A DNA stretch of 64,000 nucleotides, taken from JAUIAI01 sp963732405 (GTDB taxonomy: Bacteria; Pseudomonadota; Gammaproteobacteria; Burkholderiales; Burkholderiaceae_E). The first letter of the stretch is position 1. Each line of letters begins with the position of its first letter. Location of the stretch: NCBI GenBank assembly GCA_963732405.1, contig CAVSZG010000001.1, forward strand, positions 1,364,001-1,428,000. The letters run 5' to 3'. This document shows positions 45,481 to 55,380 of this stretch, piece by piece. Both the position numbers and the translations under genes were made by a program. The notes under the pieces were generated by a model. That model worked only from the letters and a program-made list of their open reading frames with translations, was not told the DNA's origin and did no database searches.

Positions 45481-47391
45481 ATGAACGCCTCCGCCTCTTC
45501 CGAAACGTCTGTCGCAGCGCAACCCGTTCCTTCCCCGAGCAGCGCCCGCTCACCGGGCACAGGCTGGCTGGCGGCATGGCGGCGAGTCTTCGAGATCGAC
45601 GTGCGCTCGCTGGCACTGTTCCGGATCACGCTGGCCCTGGCGCTGCTCGCCGATCTGTTCGCACGCAGTTTCGACATGCGGGTGTTCTACACCGACCAGG
45701 GCGTGCTGCCTCGCGCCTATTGGTTGATGTTGTCCAACCCCTGGCAGTTCTCGATTCATGGCGCCAGCGGCGAACTCTGGTGGCAGATCCTGTTGTTCAT
45801 GCTGGCGGCCCTGTTCGCTCTCGGCCTGATGGTGGGCTATCGCAGCCGTTTCATGATGATCGGCAGCTTCATCCTGCTGGCGTCCCTGATCAATCGCAAT
45901 GGGCAGATCCTGCAGGCCGGCGACAGTCTGTTGGTCGTGTTGTGTTTCTGGGGCATGTTTCTGCCGGTGGGCGCACGCTACTCGATCGATGCCGCCTTGT
46001 TGCCGCGGCTGCGTGAATCGCCCAATGCCATCGATGGCGGCGAGGGGCACCCCTGTTTTTCGGCCGCCACGATTGCCGTGATTCTGCAGGTGCTGTTCCT
46101 GTATTTCTTCACGGCGATCCTCAAAACCGGCGATGCCTGGCGGGTCCGCTTCGATGCCGCCTGGTATGCGATCAATCTGCAGCATTTCGCCACGCCGATC
46201 GGCATCTGGATGCGTCAGTTCCCGGACCTGCTCAGGGTGGCCACCGTCTATGTGCTGGTGGTCGAGTTCGTGGCGCCGATTCTGGTGTTGCTGCCCTGGC
46301 TGTGGCCCCGATTGCGTATCCTTGGCTGGCTGCTGATGCTGTCCCTGCATGCGGCCTTCGCCCTGATGCTCTATATCGGTCTGTTTCCCCTGATCGACTT
46401 CGTCGCCCTGAGCCTGCTGATTCCCTCGGCGCTGTGGTTATGGCTGCGCGACAGAGGCCATCGAACCCGCAGCGACATCGAGAACATCGTCATCTTCTAC
46501 GATCGTGACTGCGGCTTCTGCCTGAAGATGTGCCTGATCCTGCGCGAATTCCTGTTACCCCGGAGCGTGAAGATTCTGCCCGCCCAGGACACGCCCGAAA
46601 TCGGCGCCATCCTCGAGCGCGAGAATTCATGGGTTGTACGCGATGCCAGGGGCAACATCCACACCCATTGGCGGGCGATGCAATTCCTGTTCTCGCGGCG
46701 CTGGCCGTTCAAGCCCGTGGGTTGGGTGATGGGGTTTGCACCCCTGATGGCGATCGGTCACCGCGTCTATCTCGCGGTGGCGGCCAACCGGGGCGAGTTG
46801 GGGGAATTGACGGCGCGCGTGCTGCCGTACCGACCCTTGCCGAGGCGTCTGGGCTGGATTGGCTCGTTGCTGGCCGTCTTCTTCTTCTATGTGGTCCTGT
46901 CACTGAATCTGGCGACGATTCCGGGTTGGCAGCGATATGCGACCGATACCGTCCAGGCTGCGGCGGGTCTGGGCCGCCTGGATCAGCGCTGGGATATGTT
47001 CGCGCCTTTTCCGCTCACGTATTCGCACTATCCGATCATCACGGGCAAGTTGCGCAACGGCGAGACGGTGAATGTCTATCCGCTCACCGCCCAGTCGGAC
47101 CAATGGCAGCCCCCCGAGAACTTCTATCGCCTCTACGAGAGCTACCGCTGGCGAAAATACCTCGAGCGCATCGAAAGCACGCGCGACAAGCGGGTACTCG
47201 AGTCCTATGGCAGTTTTCTCTGTCAGTCCTGGAACCGGCCATCGCTGGCACGCCAAAGACAGATGGGCACGCTCGATGTGGAATTCGAGATGCATGCCAC
47301 CAACACCACTGGCGAGCCCAAGACCCGGACGCGCAAACTGGTCTGGCGACATTGGTGTCTGCCCGAATTCATGCCGAAGAACCCGTCCTGA
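45481..47391 (+). CDS. HTTM-DCC fusion membrane protein
   Basis: A 636-residue membrane protein. The N-terminal ~330 residues hold many helices of the HTTM type (FRITLALALLADLFARS; YTDQGVLPRAYWLML; RNGQILQAGDSLLVVLCFWG), related to the vitamin K-dependent gamma-carboxylase membrane domain. At ~340 a thioredoxin-like DCC (DUF393) domain follows: IVIFYDRDCGFCLKMCLIL, with the DxDCxxC motif, then VKILPAQDT. Another helix and a soluble C-terminal domain end the protein. Function unknown; an electron-transfer or thiol role is inferred from the DCC motif. The GTG at 45472 is an alternative start. Confidence 0.85.
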   Translation: MNASASSETSVAAQPVPSPSSARSPGTGWLAAWRRVFEIDVRSLALFRITLALALLADLFARSFDMRVFYTDQGVLPRAYWLMLSNPWQFSIHGASGELWWQILLFMLAALFALGLMVGYRSRFMMIGSFILLASLINRNGQILQAGDSLLVVLCFWGMFLPVGARYSIDAALLPRLRESPNAIDGGEGHPCFSAATIAVILQVLFLYFFTAILKTGDAWRVRFDAAWYAINLQHFATPIGIWMRQFPDLLRVATVYVLVVEFVAPILVLLPWLWPRLRILGWLLMLSLHAAFALMLYIGLFPLIDFVALSLLIPSALWLWLRDRGHRTRSDIENIVIFYDRDCGFCLKMCLILREFLLPRSVKILPAQDTPEIGAILERENSWVVRDARGNIHTHWRAMQFLFSRRWPFKPVGWVMGFAPLMAIGHRVYLAVAANRGELGELTARVLPYRPLPRRLGWIGSLLAVFFFYVVLSLNLATIPGWQRYATDTVQAAAGLGRLDQRWDMFAPFPLTYSHYPIITGKLRNGETVNVYPLTAQSDQWQPPENFYRLYESYRWRKYLERIESTRDKRVLESYGSFLCQSWNRPSLARQRQMGTLDVEFEMHATNTTGEPKTRTRKLVWRHWCLPEFMPKNPS

Positions 47392-47451
47392 GCCGCACCG
47401 GCCAGGCTGGCCGTCGCGCCACTGCCGCCTGATCCTCCATCGGAGTCCTCC

Positions 47452-48670
47452 TTGTCATCAACGGTTGCTGCCGGACGTGCGCAGATCGTCCTGGGCGCAC
47501 TGCTCGTGCAGTTCTCGGTGATCGGCTGCGTCTTCGCCTATGGCGTGTTCTTTCCCGCACTCGAGGCTGAGTTCGGCTGGTCGCGCACCCTGTTGTCCGC
47601 ATGTTCCTCGCTGTCCTTTTTCGTCATGGGCAGTCTGGCCATCGTGGCGGGTCGCAGCAGCGATCGATATGGTCCGCGGATCGTACTCATGATCTCTGGC
47701 CTGGTGTTTGGTCTGGCTTATACGGCCTTGTCGCAGATCTCTGCGCCCTGGCATCTGTTCCTGCTGTATGGCCTGTTGATCGGCATCGGGCTGAGCACGC
47801 ATGACGTGGTGACGCTGTCGACGATTGCGCGCTGGTTTCCCGAGAAACGCGGGCTGATGACCGGCGTCGCGAAGGCCGGCACCGCAGCCGGTCAATTGCT
47901 CCTGCCTCTGTCGGCCAGTGTGCTGATTGCCAACCTGGGCTGGCGCGCTGCGTTCGTCGTGCTCGGCCTGGTCGTGACCGGTCTGCTGCTGCTGGCCGCC
48001 GCGCTGATCCGCGAAGCGCCAACCGCGCCCGAAGCGCCAGATGATTCGTCAACCGGCGACGAGGCGCTGGAACGAGTCGCGTCCGGCCAGCCGCCCCTGC
48101 GCTTCGCGCAGATCTGGCCCACCCGCCAGTTCCAGACCTTTTGTGCGATCCAGTTCGTATTCTTTCCCTCGCTGATGACCGTGCCGGTTCATATCGTGGT
48201 TCATGGTGTCGACCTGGGGATGACGCCGACCGCCGCTGCCGGTGTGCTGGCCACGATGGGTGGGGTGAGCGTGTTCGGGCGAGTCATGCTCGGGGCGACG
48301 GTCGACCGGCTCGGGGCGCAACGGTCTCCTGATCTGCTTCGGCCTGCTGCTGGGCAGTCTGCTGATTCTGATCTTCGCCCGCCAGGGCTGGCTGCTGTAT
48401 GCCTTTGCGATGATCTACGGGCTTGCCCATGGCGGCTTCTTCACCGTGGTCTCGCCGGCGCTCGCTGAATACTTCGGCATCGCCGCATTGGGCACGGTAT
48501 TCGGCACAGTCCTGTTCTTTGGCACGCTCGGTGGTTCGCTCGGCCCTTTGCTGGCGGGCTGGATGTTCGATTCGACGGGCAGTTACACGCTGGCGTTCGG
48601 CATTCTGGCGGCCCTGGCTGCGGTCGGCCTCGGGCTGGTCATCAGCTTGCGCCCGCCCCGGTTCGCCTGA
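47452..48670 (+). CDS. MFS transporter, oxalate/formate antiporter-like (frame-disrupted)
   Basis: A 12-helix major facilitator, ~405 residues if repaired. Helix 1 is VLGALLVQFSVIGCVFAYGVFF, with the loop motif AGRSSDRYGPR and TMGGVSVFGRVMLGATVDRLG. The first frame loses similarity after RLGAQR at ~48320. The next frame continues ICFGLLLGSLLILIF, YAFAMIYGLAHGGFF and FGTLGGSLGPLLAGWMFD to a stop at 48670. The break, near 48315-48330, equals one extra base (or two lost). TTG start with GGAG six bases upstream. Likely carries an organic anion; substrate unknown. Confidence 0.85.
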
Positions 48671-48715
48671 CCTCGTCTCGGTGACGGCATCTGAGGCCGG
48701 CCCGACTCGGAGGGT

Positions 48716-49654
48716 TCAGTATCCGCGGCGCCGGTCCACCCGATGAGCCACCGCGCCGCCGGCCATGGCCGTACGCAGATTGGCGGCAACGATTGCCGCC
48801 GCACTCCCGATGTCGGTGAGGGCCGCGACATGGGGAAGCACGGTCACCGATGGATGCGTCCAATACGGGTGCGCATCCGGCAGGGGCTCGATATCGAACA
48901 CATCGAGAACCGCGTGAGCAACCTGCCCGCTCGACAAGGCATCGAGCAGATCGCCATCGATCACCTGTGCGCCACGCCCCAGATTGACCAGTCCGGCACC
49001 TGGCTTGAGCGCGGCGAACAGATCGCGATTGAGCAGTCCGCGGGTGGACTCGGTGAGCGGCAACAGATTGATGAGTATCTCGCACTGGCCCAGCAAGGGT
49101 CGCAAGGCGGCAGTGCCTGCCACCGATGGGATGTCATCAACGGAATCGTGTGCGCTCTGGCGCCATCCGGTCACGGAATAACCCAGTTGGCTCAGGCAGC
49201 GCGCCGTCGCCCGGCCCATCTGACCCAGACCCAGCACGACGACGCGGATGTCGCCGGCACGTCGCTGTGGCCGCTGTAGCCAGCGACGATCGCGCTGGGC
49301 CTGTTGATAGGCATAAAAGTGACGATGCAGCGACAGACACGCCCAGAGCGCCGTCTCGGTCATGGCGGTGACCATGGTGGGATCGACCATGCGGGCAATC
49401 GGCACGTCGGGCGGCAGGGTCGGATCGTTGAGCAGGCTGTCCACACCGGCCCAGAGCGACTGGATCAGCCGCAGCCTGGGCAGGCCCTGCAGCGTGCCGA
49501 ACGGTGGGTTGGCCACGACCGCCCACTGAATGGCGTCACGCGGACAGTCGGTGCCGGGAAGATACCAGCGGACCTCGGGCAGGGCGATGCGTAGCGCCGC
49601 CAGCCATTGATCCCGCTCATGCTCGTCGGCGCCGGTACTGAACAACACGTCCAT
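48716..49654 (-). CDS. D-2-hydroxyacid dehydrogenase, GhrA-like (glyoxylate/hydroxypyruvate reductase)
   Basis: A 312-residue NAD(P)-dependent reductase. The Rossmann motif is VVVLGLGQMGRATARCL; catalytic residues are Arg in VNLGRGAQVIDGDLL, Glu in LDVFDIEPLPDAHPYW and His in VTVLPHVAA. The N-terminal WAGVDSLLNDPTLP is typical of GhrA. It reduces glyoxylate or hydroxypyruvate; exact preference cannot be read. Starts 9 bp after the nitronate monooxygenase stop, so they share an operon; it converges on the MFS gene with ~45 bp between. Confidence 0.9.
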   Translation of the reverse strand: MDVLFSTGADEHERDQWLAALRIALPEVRWYLPGTDCPRDAIQWAVVANPPFGTLQGLPRLRLIQSLWAGVDSLLNDPTLPPDVPIARMVDPTMVTAMTETALWACLSLHRHFYAYQQAQRDRRWLQRPQRRAGDIRVVVLGLGQMGRATARCLSQLGYSVTGWRQSAHDSVDDIPSVAGTAALRPLLGQCEILINLLPLTESTRGLLNRDLFAALKPGAGLVNLGRGAQVIDGDLLDALSSGQVAHAVLDVFDIEPLPDAHPYWTHPSVTVLPHVAALTDIGSAAAIVAANLRTAMAGGAVAHRVDRRRGY

Positions 49655-49663
49655 GCCAGGGTA

Positions 49664-50620
49664 CTAGAGCAGGCGGGTTCGGGCAGCCTGGTATTCGCGG
49701 CCCAGACGCTCGATCAGTTGCGCCGCACCGACCACCTGATCGATCACGCCGATGCCCTGCCCACATCCCCAGATGTCGCGCCAGGCTTTCTTGGCTTCAT
49801 TCTCGCCGCTGCCAAAGTTCATCTTGCTGGGATCGCTCTGGGGCAGGGCATCGGGATCCAGGCCGGCATTGACGATGGATTCGCGCAGATAATTACCATG
49901 CACGCCGGTGAACAGATTCGTATAGACGATTTCGCTGGCGTTGCCCCGCACGATCCCCTGCTTGTACGGATCCGGGGCATTGGCCTCTTCGGTGGCGATG
50001 AATGCCGAGCCCATGTAGGCAAAATCGGCCCCCATGGCCTGGGCGGCGAGAATCGAACCACCGGTGCCAATCGAGCCGGACAGCGCGATCGGGCCATCGA
50101 ACCAGGCACGGGTTTCCTGAACCAGGGCGAACGGCGACTGGGTACCGGCATGGCCACCGGCGCCCGCGGCAACCAGAATCAGGCCGTCGGCGCCCTTGTC
50201 GATCGCCTTGCGGGCAAATCGCTGATTGATGACATCGTGCATCACGATGCCGCCGTAGCTGTGGATGGCATCGTTCACGTCGGCCCGCGCACCCAGGGAG
50301 GTGATCACGACCGGCACCTGGTGGCGCACACAGGTCTCCAGATCGTTCTCGAGCCGGCCATTGGAGGCGTGGACGATCAGATTGACCGCAAAGGGCGCGC
50401 TGGGCTGCCCGGGATTGGCCTGATCCCAGGCTGCCAGGGCTTCCCGGATGCTGCTCAGCCACTGGTCGAACACCCCGGCCGGGCGGGCATTGAGCGACGG
50501 AAACGAGCCGATGATGCCGCTCGTGCACTGGGCGATCACCAGCGTCGGATTGGAGATGATGAACAGCGGCGCACCGATGACCGGCAGGCGCATACGGGAT
50601 TTGATGGTCGCGAGCGTCAT
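49664..50620 (-). CDS. Nitronate monooxygenase family flavoprotein
   Basis: A 318-residue FMN-dependent TIM barrel of the 2-nitropropane dioxygenase group. Visible are LPVIGAPLFIISNPTLVIAQC, SGIIGSFPSLNARP, ADGLILVAAGAGGHAGTQSPF with the catalytic His, and IALSGSIGTGGSILAAQAMGADFAYMGSAF for FMN phosphate. It oxidises nitronates such as propionate-3-nitronate in characterised relatives. The start at 50620 has AGGA nine bases upstream; the open frame upstream of it overlaps the cyclase gene. Lies between the diguanylate cyclase and GhrA-like genes, all leftward. Confidence 0.9.
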   Translation of the reverse strand: MTLATIKSRMRLPVIGAPLFIISNPTLVIAQCTSGIIGSFPSLNARPAGVFDQWLSSIREALAAWDQANPGQPSAPFAVNLIVHASNGRLENDLETCVRHQVPVVITSLGARADVNDAIHSYGGIVMHDVINQRFARKAIDKGADGLILVAAGAGGHAGTQSPFALVQETRAWFDGPIALSGSIGTGGSILAAQAMGADFAYMGSAFIATEEANAPDPYKQGIVRGNASEIVYTNLFTGVHGNYLRESIVNAGLDPDALPQSDPSKMNFGSGENEAKKAWRDIWGCGQGIGVIDQVVGAAQLIERLGREYQAARTRLL

Positions 50621-50678
50621 GGCAGCGTCCTGAGCGAAGTGATTCGCCCAAGCATACCGCACCAGCGAAAACCCCCGC

Positions 50679-51806
50679 TCAGCCGCCGCTGGTCTGGCTG
50701 GCCCGGCAGACGCGGTTGCGTCCCGTGTTCTTGGCCTGGTAGAGCGCCTGATCGGCACGCTCCAGGAGTCGTTCGGCCTTTTCGCCCGGCAGGTATTGCG
50801 CGACGCCGGCCGACACCGACAGGTTGCTGATCACCTCATTCGAGTTGGCCCGGCGGATCCTGCTCTGCGCGATGGTTTCACGGATACGCTCGGCCACCGC
50901 CATGCCACCGATTTCGTCGGTGGCGGGCAGAATCACCGCAAACTCCTCGCCGCCATAACGGCTCACGAAATCCTTGCGCATGACCGCGCCGTCCATGACC
51001 TTGGCCATCCCCTGGATCACCTTGTCGCCGAACAGATGACCGTAGTGATCGTTGATGTCCTTGAACCGGTCGATATCGATGAAGATCAGCGTGACCGGCT
51101 CGGGATTGGACCGTGGCGGGTTGTTTGCCTTGTCGATCTGGGCCGACAGGGCAATGTCGAAGCCGCGACGGTTCAGCAGGCCGGTGAGCGGGTCGAGCTG
51201 GGCTTCCTCCTTGGCGCGCACCAGTTCATCGGCCAGCTTCTTGACCTCGTTGCGGGCACCTTCCAGATGATTCTGCAACTCGCGCATGTCGGCGCTGACG
51301 TCGCGTATCTCTTCGCGCAACACCCCGACATGGGCCTTGAACTCCTCGGGGGTCGGATCGCCATCCATCACACCCACGAAACTGTCCAGCGTCGCGTCGA
51401 ACTGATGGGTCTTGGTGGCGGCCGAGCGAACCGAGTCGTCCACCTGGTGCATCAGATCGAGCAGGTTCGCCCGTCCATCGAGCATCGCCTTTTCCATCCG
51501 ATCGACCACATGACGCTGGTAGATCTCGAAAGTCAGGCTTTCGGACAGGCGCTTGTTGTTGCGGACCAGATCATCGAGTTCGGCGCGCAGGTCATGGTTC
51601 GTACCGCGCACGTATTCGTACCAGACCGCATACGAGATCGGTGCGAAGCCGCGACCATGGCGGGTGATCATCGGCAGGGCAAGGCGTAGCAACTCCGCGC
51701 TGCGCTCCGTTTCACGATCGCCGGTGGATGGGGGCTGGCCGCTCGTGCCGCCTCTGTCGAGCGCCGGTGCGTCGGTCGATGCCTTGCTCACAGCAGCCGC
51801 GTCCAT
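50679..51806 (-). CDS. Soluble diguanylate cyclase
   Basis: A 375-residue protein with no membrane helix. The first ~200 residues are helical, with a conserved ITRHGRGFAPISYAVWYEYVRG segment and a coiled coil (VGVLREEIRDVSADMRELQNHLEGARNEVKKL in parts). The GGDEF domain has DPLTGLLNRRGFD, FIDIDRFKDINDHYGH and the active site SRYGGEEFAVIL. The inhibitory RxxD site appears absent (MRKD at the place). Predicted to make c-di-GMP in response to an unknown signal. It diverges from the ABC exporter, with ~195 bp between. Confidence 0.92.
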   Translation of the reverse strand: MDAAAVSKASTDAPALDRGGTSGQPPSTGDRETERSAELLRLALPMITRHGRGFAPISYAVWYEYVRGTNHDLRAELDDLVRNNKRLSESLTFEIYQRHVVDRMEKAMLDGRANLLDLMHQVDDSVRSAATKTHQFDATLDSFVGVMDGDPTPEEFKAHVGVLREEIRDVSADMRELQNHLEGARNEVKKLADELVRAKEEAQLDPLTGLLNRRGFDIALSAQIDKANNPPRSNPEPVTLIFIDIDRFKDINDHYGHLFGDKVIQGMAKVMDGAVMRKDFVSRYGGEEFAVILPATDEIGGMAVAERIRETIAQSRIRRANSNEVISNLSVSAGVAQYLPGEKAERLLERADQALYQAKNTGRNRVCRASQTSGG

Positions 51807-52000
51807 GAACGGTGGTTGAGGTTTACTGCTGGCATTGGGGCACTTTCCGATGACTCAGTTGGTTCAGGCAAGTGTGCGCCGCCAGGGTGGATAATCATCC
51901 ACTGAAAAGCGCGGACAAATCCCTCTGTTGGCGCTTTCCGGCCCGCCGCCGCCCGCCCGCCGGCGCATCGAAACCTCCATCCATCAGGCATCCGACGTCA

Positions 52001-53908
52001 ATGAGGCATCTGGCCACCCGCTCCACCTACCCATCCGACCCCGCTCTCGCCGGTGCCGCCGGCACCACCGGTTCGGCACGCGACTGGCGCACGATGCGCC
52101 GATTGCTGCCCTTGCTGCTGGCCTATCGCTGGCGGGTGGCGGCTGCGCTGGTCTGCCTGATGGCCGCCAAGGCTGCCACGGTGGCCGTGCCCATTCTGCT
52201 CAAGTCGCTGGTCGACGGCCTGACCATGCCTGCGGTATCGACCGGATCGGTCACGGCGTCAACCATGCTGGTGGCCCCGGTCGGCCTGGTCGTGCTGTAC
52301 GGATTGTTGCGCCTGGCCAGCACCGCCTTCACCGAATTGCGCGAACTCGTGTTCGTGCGCGTCACCACCCAGGCGGTGCGCACGGCAGCGGTGCAGGTGT
52401 TCGGTCATCTGCATGCCTTGTCGCTGCGATTCCATCTGGATCGCCAGACCGGTGGGCTGACCAGCGATATCGAACGAGGCACGCGGGGTATCTCCTCATT
52501 GGTCTCTTATGCGCTTTACAGCATCCTGCCCACGCTGATCGAGATCAGCCTGGTACTGACCTACCTGGTCGTGCAATACGAAATCTCGTTTGCGGTGATC
52601 ACGGTGGGGGCATTGCTCGCCTATGGTCTCTTCACGTTTTACGTGACCGAATGGCGCACTCATTTCCGCCGTCGCATGAACACACTGGATTCGCAGGCCA
52701 ACAGCCGGGCTATCGACTCGCTGATCAACTACGAGACCGTCAAATACTTTGGCAACGAGGCATTTGAGGCTCGTCGCTACGATGAAGATCTGGCCAGTTA
52801 TCAAGAGGCACGCGAACGCAGTCAGGCATCGTTGTCCCTGCTCAACGTTGGCCAGGCGCTGATCATCTCGACCGCGGTGGCCCTGATGATCTGGCGGGCG
52901 ACCGTGGGCGTGGTCGAGGGCCGCATGACCATCGGTGACCTGGTGCTGGTCAATGGTTTCATGATCCAGTTATACATACCGCTCAATTTTCTGGGCACGC
53001 TGTATCGCGAGATCCGGCAGAGTCTGACCGACATGGAGCGCATGTTCGGCCTGCTCGATTCGAATCAGGAGATTGCCGATGCGCCCGATGCCCGCTCGCT
53101 GAACCTGGGCGATCAGGGCGATGGTCACTGGCGTGCGCCCAGGGTCAGTTTCCGACATGTCGGTTTCGCCTATCAGCAAAGCCGCCCCATCCTGAATGAT
53201 GTGAGCTTCGAGATCGCACCCGGAACCCGATGTGCCGTGGTCGGTGCCAGCGGCGCTGGAAAATCCACGCTGGCACGACTGCTGTTCCGGTTCTACGACG
53301 TGACTGCGGGCAGCATCCTGATCGATGGTGAAGACATCCGTCACCTGACCCAGGCGAGTCTGCGCCGAGCCATCGGCATCGTGCCGCAGGACACGGTGTT
53401 GTTCAACGACACGATCGGCTACAACATTGCTTATGGCCGACCCGGTGCCTCGGTCGATCAGATCATGGCGGCAGCGCGCGCCGCCCAGCTCACTTCGCTC
53501 ATCGAACGCCTGCCCCAGGGGCTTGAGACCCGGGTGGGCGAGCGCGGATTGAAGCTCTCCGGGGGCGAAAAGCAACGCGTGGCGATTGCCCGGATGCTGC
53601 TCAAGGATCCGCCCATCCTGATCCTCGACGAGGCCACCTCGGCCCTGGACACGCGAAATGAGCAGGCGATCGCCCAGGCGCTCGACCAGGTCTCGCGCCT
53701 GCGGACCACGCTGGTGATCGCGCACCGGCTTTCGACCATCATCGACGCGGAGCAAATTCTCGTGATGGACGACGGGCGCATCATCGAATCCGGCACTCAC
53801 AATACCTTGCTGGCTGCCGGCGGCAGCTATGCCCGGATGTGGGAGTTGCAACAGTCGGATCCCGATGCGATCGCCGCACCTGTGGCGACCGATGCAGGCG
53901 CTGGCTGA
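52001..53908 (+). CDS. ABC exporter, Atm1/HMT1-like (fused permease and ATPase)
   Basis: A 635-residue half-transporter. The six-helix domain includes LALRFHLDRQTGGLTSDIERGTRG (seen as LSLRFHLDRQTGGL) and SLINYETVKYFGNE, both hallmarks of the Atm1/HMT1 heavy-metal and glutathione-linked group. The ATPase has Walker A GASGAGKSTLARLL, signature LSGGEKQRVAIARML, Walker B ILILDEATSALD and LVIAHRLSTI. Likely exports glutathione-bound metals or polysulfides from the cytoplasm. The frame opens at 51872; MRHLATRST at 52001 is chosen, because earlier residues are low complexity. Confidence 0.9.
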   Translation: MRHLATRSTYPSDPALAGAAGTTGSARDWRTMRRLLPLLLAYRWRVAAALVCLMAAKAATVAVPILLKSLVDGLTMPAVSTGSVTASTMLVAPVGLVVLYGLLRLASTAFTELRELVFVRVTTQAVRTAAVQVFGHLHALSLRFHLDRQTGGLTSDIERGTRGISSLVSYALYSILPTLIEISLVLTYLVVQYEISFAVITVGALLAYGLFTFYVTEWRTHFRRRMNTLDSQANSRAIDSLINYETVKYFGNEAFEARRYDEDLASYQEARERSQASLSLLNVGQALIISTAVALMIWRATVGVVEGRMTIGDLVLVNGFMIQLYIPLNFLGTLYREIRQSLTDMERMFGLLDSNQEIADAPDARSLNLGDQGDGHWRAPRVSFRHVGFAYQQSRPILNDVSFEIAPGTRCAVVGASGAGKSTLARLLFRFYDVTAGSILIDGEDIRHLTQASLRRAIGIVPQDTVLFNDTIGYNIAYGRPGASVDQIMAAARAAQLTSLIERLPQGLETRVGERGLKLSGGEKQRVAIARMLLKDPPILILDEATSALDTRNEQAIAQALDQVSRLRTTLVIAHRLSTIIDAEQILVMDDGRIIESGTHNTLLAAGGSYARMWELQQSDPDAIAAPVATDAGAG

Positions 53909-53963
53909 CCGACCCGGCGACCGGGGAAGGCGCACAGGCAGTGCGCTATGCTGCGGGCTTCGG

Positions 53964-53983
53964 ATCCCGCGCCGGTGCGGGAT
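53964..53983. repeat. Small perfect hairpin between the ABC exporter and TtuC-type genes
   Basis: Arms ATCCCGC (53964-53970) and GCGGGAT (53977-53983) with a six-base loop. It lacks a T-run, so it is at best a weak terminator or mRNA stability element in the 128-bp gap. Confidence 0.4.
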
Positions 53984-54036
53984 GAACAGTCCATGCAGAT
54001 CCGTGCGGTGGCTCGCGGATTCAATCAGGAGTTGGA

Positions 54037-55098
54037 ATGAGCAAGCATCGAATCGCCGTGATTCCGGGCGACGGTATCGGCAAGGAAGTGATGCCGGAGG
54101 GGTTGCGCGCGCTGGACGCTGTCGCCCGTCGGTTCGGCATCGATATCGAACTGGATCAATTCGATTTCGCCAGCTGTGATTATTATGTCAAGCACGGCAA
54201 AATGATGCCCGATAACTGGAAGGACCAGATCGGCGGGCATGATGCGATTCTCTATGGTGCGGTGGGCTGGCCGGACACCGTGCCCGATCACATTTCGCTG
54301 TGGGGCTCGCTGTTGTTGTTCCGGCGCGAGTTCGATCAGTACATCAATCTGCGCCCGGTGCGGCTCATGCCCGGTGTCCCTTGTCCGCTCGCCAATCGAC
54401 AACCGGGCGAGATCGACTTCTACGTGGTTCGCGAGAATACCGAAGGCGAGTATTCATCGGTCGGAGGTCGGATGTTTCCGGGCACGGATCGCGAGATCGT
54501 GCTGCAGGAGTCGATCTTCACCCGTCATGGCACCGATCGCGTGCTGCGTTATGCATTCGAGATGGCCCGCAAGCGCAAGAAACAGCTCACCTCGGCGACC
54601 AAGTCCAATGGCATCTACATCTCGATGCCCTATTGGGACGAGCGCGTCGAGGCAATGCAGGCAGACTATCCCGATGTGGCTGTGAAGAAGTTCCACATCG
54701 ATATTCTGACCGCGCATTTCGTGCGTAATCCTCACTGGTTCGACGTGGTGGTGGCCAGCAATCTGTTCGGCGATATCCTGTCCGATCTCGGTCCGGCCTG
54801 TACCGGAACGATCGGCATCGCGCCCTCGGGGAATATCAATCCGGAAGGTCGTTTTCCCTCCTTGTTCGAGCCTGTACACGGCTCGGCACCCGATATTGCG
54901 GGCAAGGGTATTGCTAATCCGATCGGCCAGATCTGGTCGGTCGCCATGATGCTCGATCACCTGGGGCATCATGATGCGCATGATTCATTGCTGCATGCGA
55001 TTGAGACAGTGACCGCCAATGGACCGCGCACGCCCGACATGGGCGGCGCGGCCAACACTACCGATGTCGGCAAGGCGGTCTGCGAATCGATCGCATGA
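54037..55098 (+). CDS. ttuC: Tartrate/D-malate dehydrogenase family protein
   Basis: A 353-residue isocitrate/isopropylmalate-type dehydrogenase. Features are IAVIPGDGIGKEVMPEGL, the subfamily marker YVVRENTEGEYSSVGGRMF, TSATKSNGIYISMPYWDE, VVASNLFGDILSDLGPACTGTIGIAPSGNINPEGRFPSLFEPVHGSAPDIAGKG (cited in pieces) and the NAD-binding IANPIGQIWS. These fit TtuC/DmlA, which oxidatively decarboxylate tartrate or D-malate, rather than LeuB or Icd. GGAG lies nine bases before the ATG. It stands alone; no regulator or transporter for the substrate is adjacent. Confidence 0.88.
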   Translation: MSKHRIAVIPGDGIGKEVMPEGLRALDAVARRFGIDIELDQFDFASCDYYVKHGKMMPDNWKDQIGGHDAILYGAVGWPDTVPDHISLWGSLLLFRREFDQYINLRPVRLMPGVPCPLANRQPGEIDFYVVRENTEGEYSSVGGRMFPGTDREIVLQESIFTRHGTDRVLRYAFEMARKRKKQLTSATKSNGIYISMPYWDERVEAMQADYPDVAVKKFHIDILTAHFVRNPHWFDVVVASNLFGDILSDLGPACTGTIGIAPSGNINPEGRFPSLFEPVHGSAPDIAGKGIANPIGQIWSVAMMLDHLGHHDAHDSLLHAIETVTANGPRTPDMGGAANTTDVGKAVCESIA

Positions 55099-55257
55099 AC
55101 CAGTCAGACATGCATCGCCATGTTGCAGTGCGTTAGATCGGGCCTGCCGGCGCATGTCGCCGTCGGCAAGCGGTCCGCCCGACAAGTGAATACGCGCTCT
55201 CTGACTGATTTGTTTCAAAGGCTTCAGGTTCGAAAACTTTTGCGGTACTATCTGCGC

Positions 55258-55380
55258 AGTTTTCAATAAGGGCTCTTTAGCGAGAGTCCATCCCGCAGAC
55301 TGCCATCCAGGGGGGTGACTGATCTGCGCGGCAATCGAAGCGTTTGCCGCATTCAAAGCCCGGCGCTGCCGGGCTTCATT
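55258..55380 (+). ncRNA. Candidate small RNA or pyrC leader ending in a terminator hairpin
   Basis: A TACTAT -10-like hexamer at about 55241-55246 (with a poor -35) precedes a ~120-bp segment containing short complementary blocks (GGGCTCTTTAGCGAGAGTCC is a partial hairpin; GCGGCAA...TTTGCCGC another). It ends at a strong hairpin. No Rfam family is recognised. Could equally be the 5' leader of pyrC. Low confidence. Confidence 0.25.
55356..55380 (+). terminator. Intrinsic terminator-like hairpin
   Basis: Perfect 9-bp stem AAGCCCGGC (55356-55364) and GCCGGGCTT (55368-55376), loop GCT, followed by CATTTCG, a short imperfect T-run. This AAGCCCGG...CCGGGCTT form is a common rho-independent terminator. 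It lies ~100 bp before pyrC and ~260 bp after the TtuC-type gene. Confidence 0.65.
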
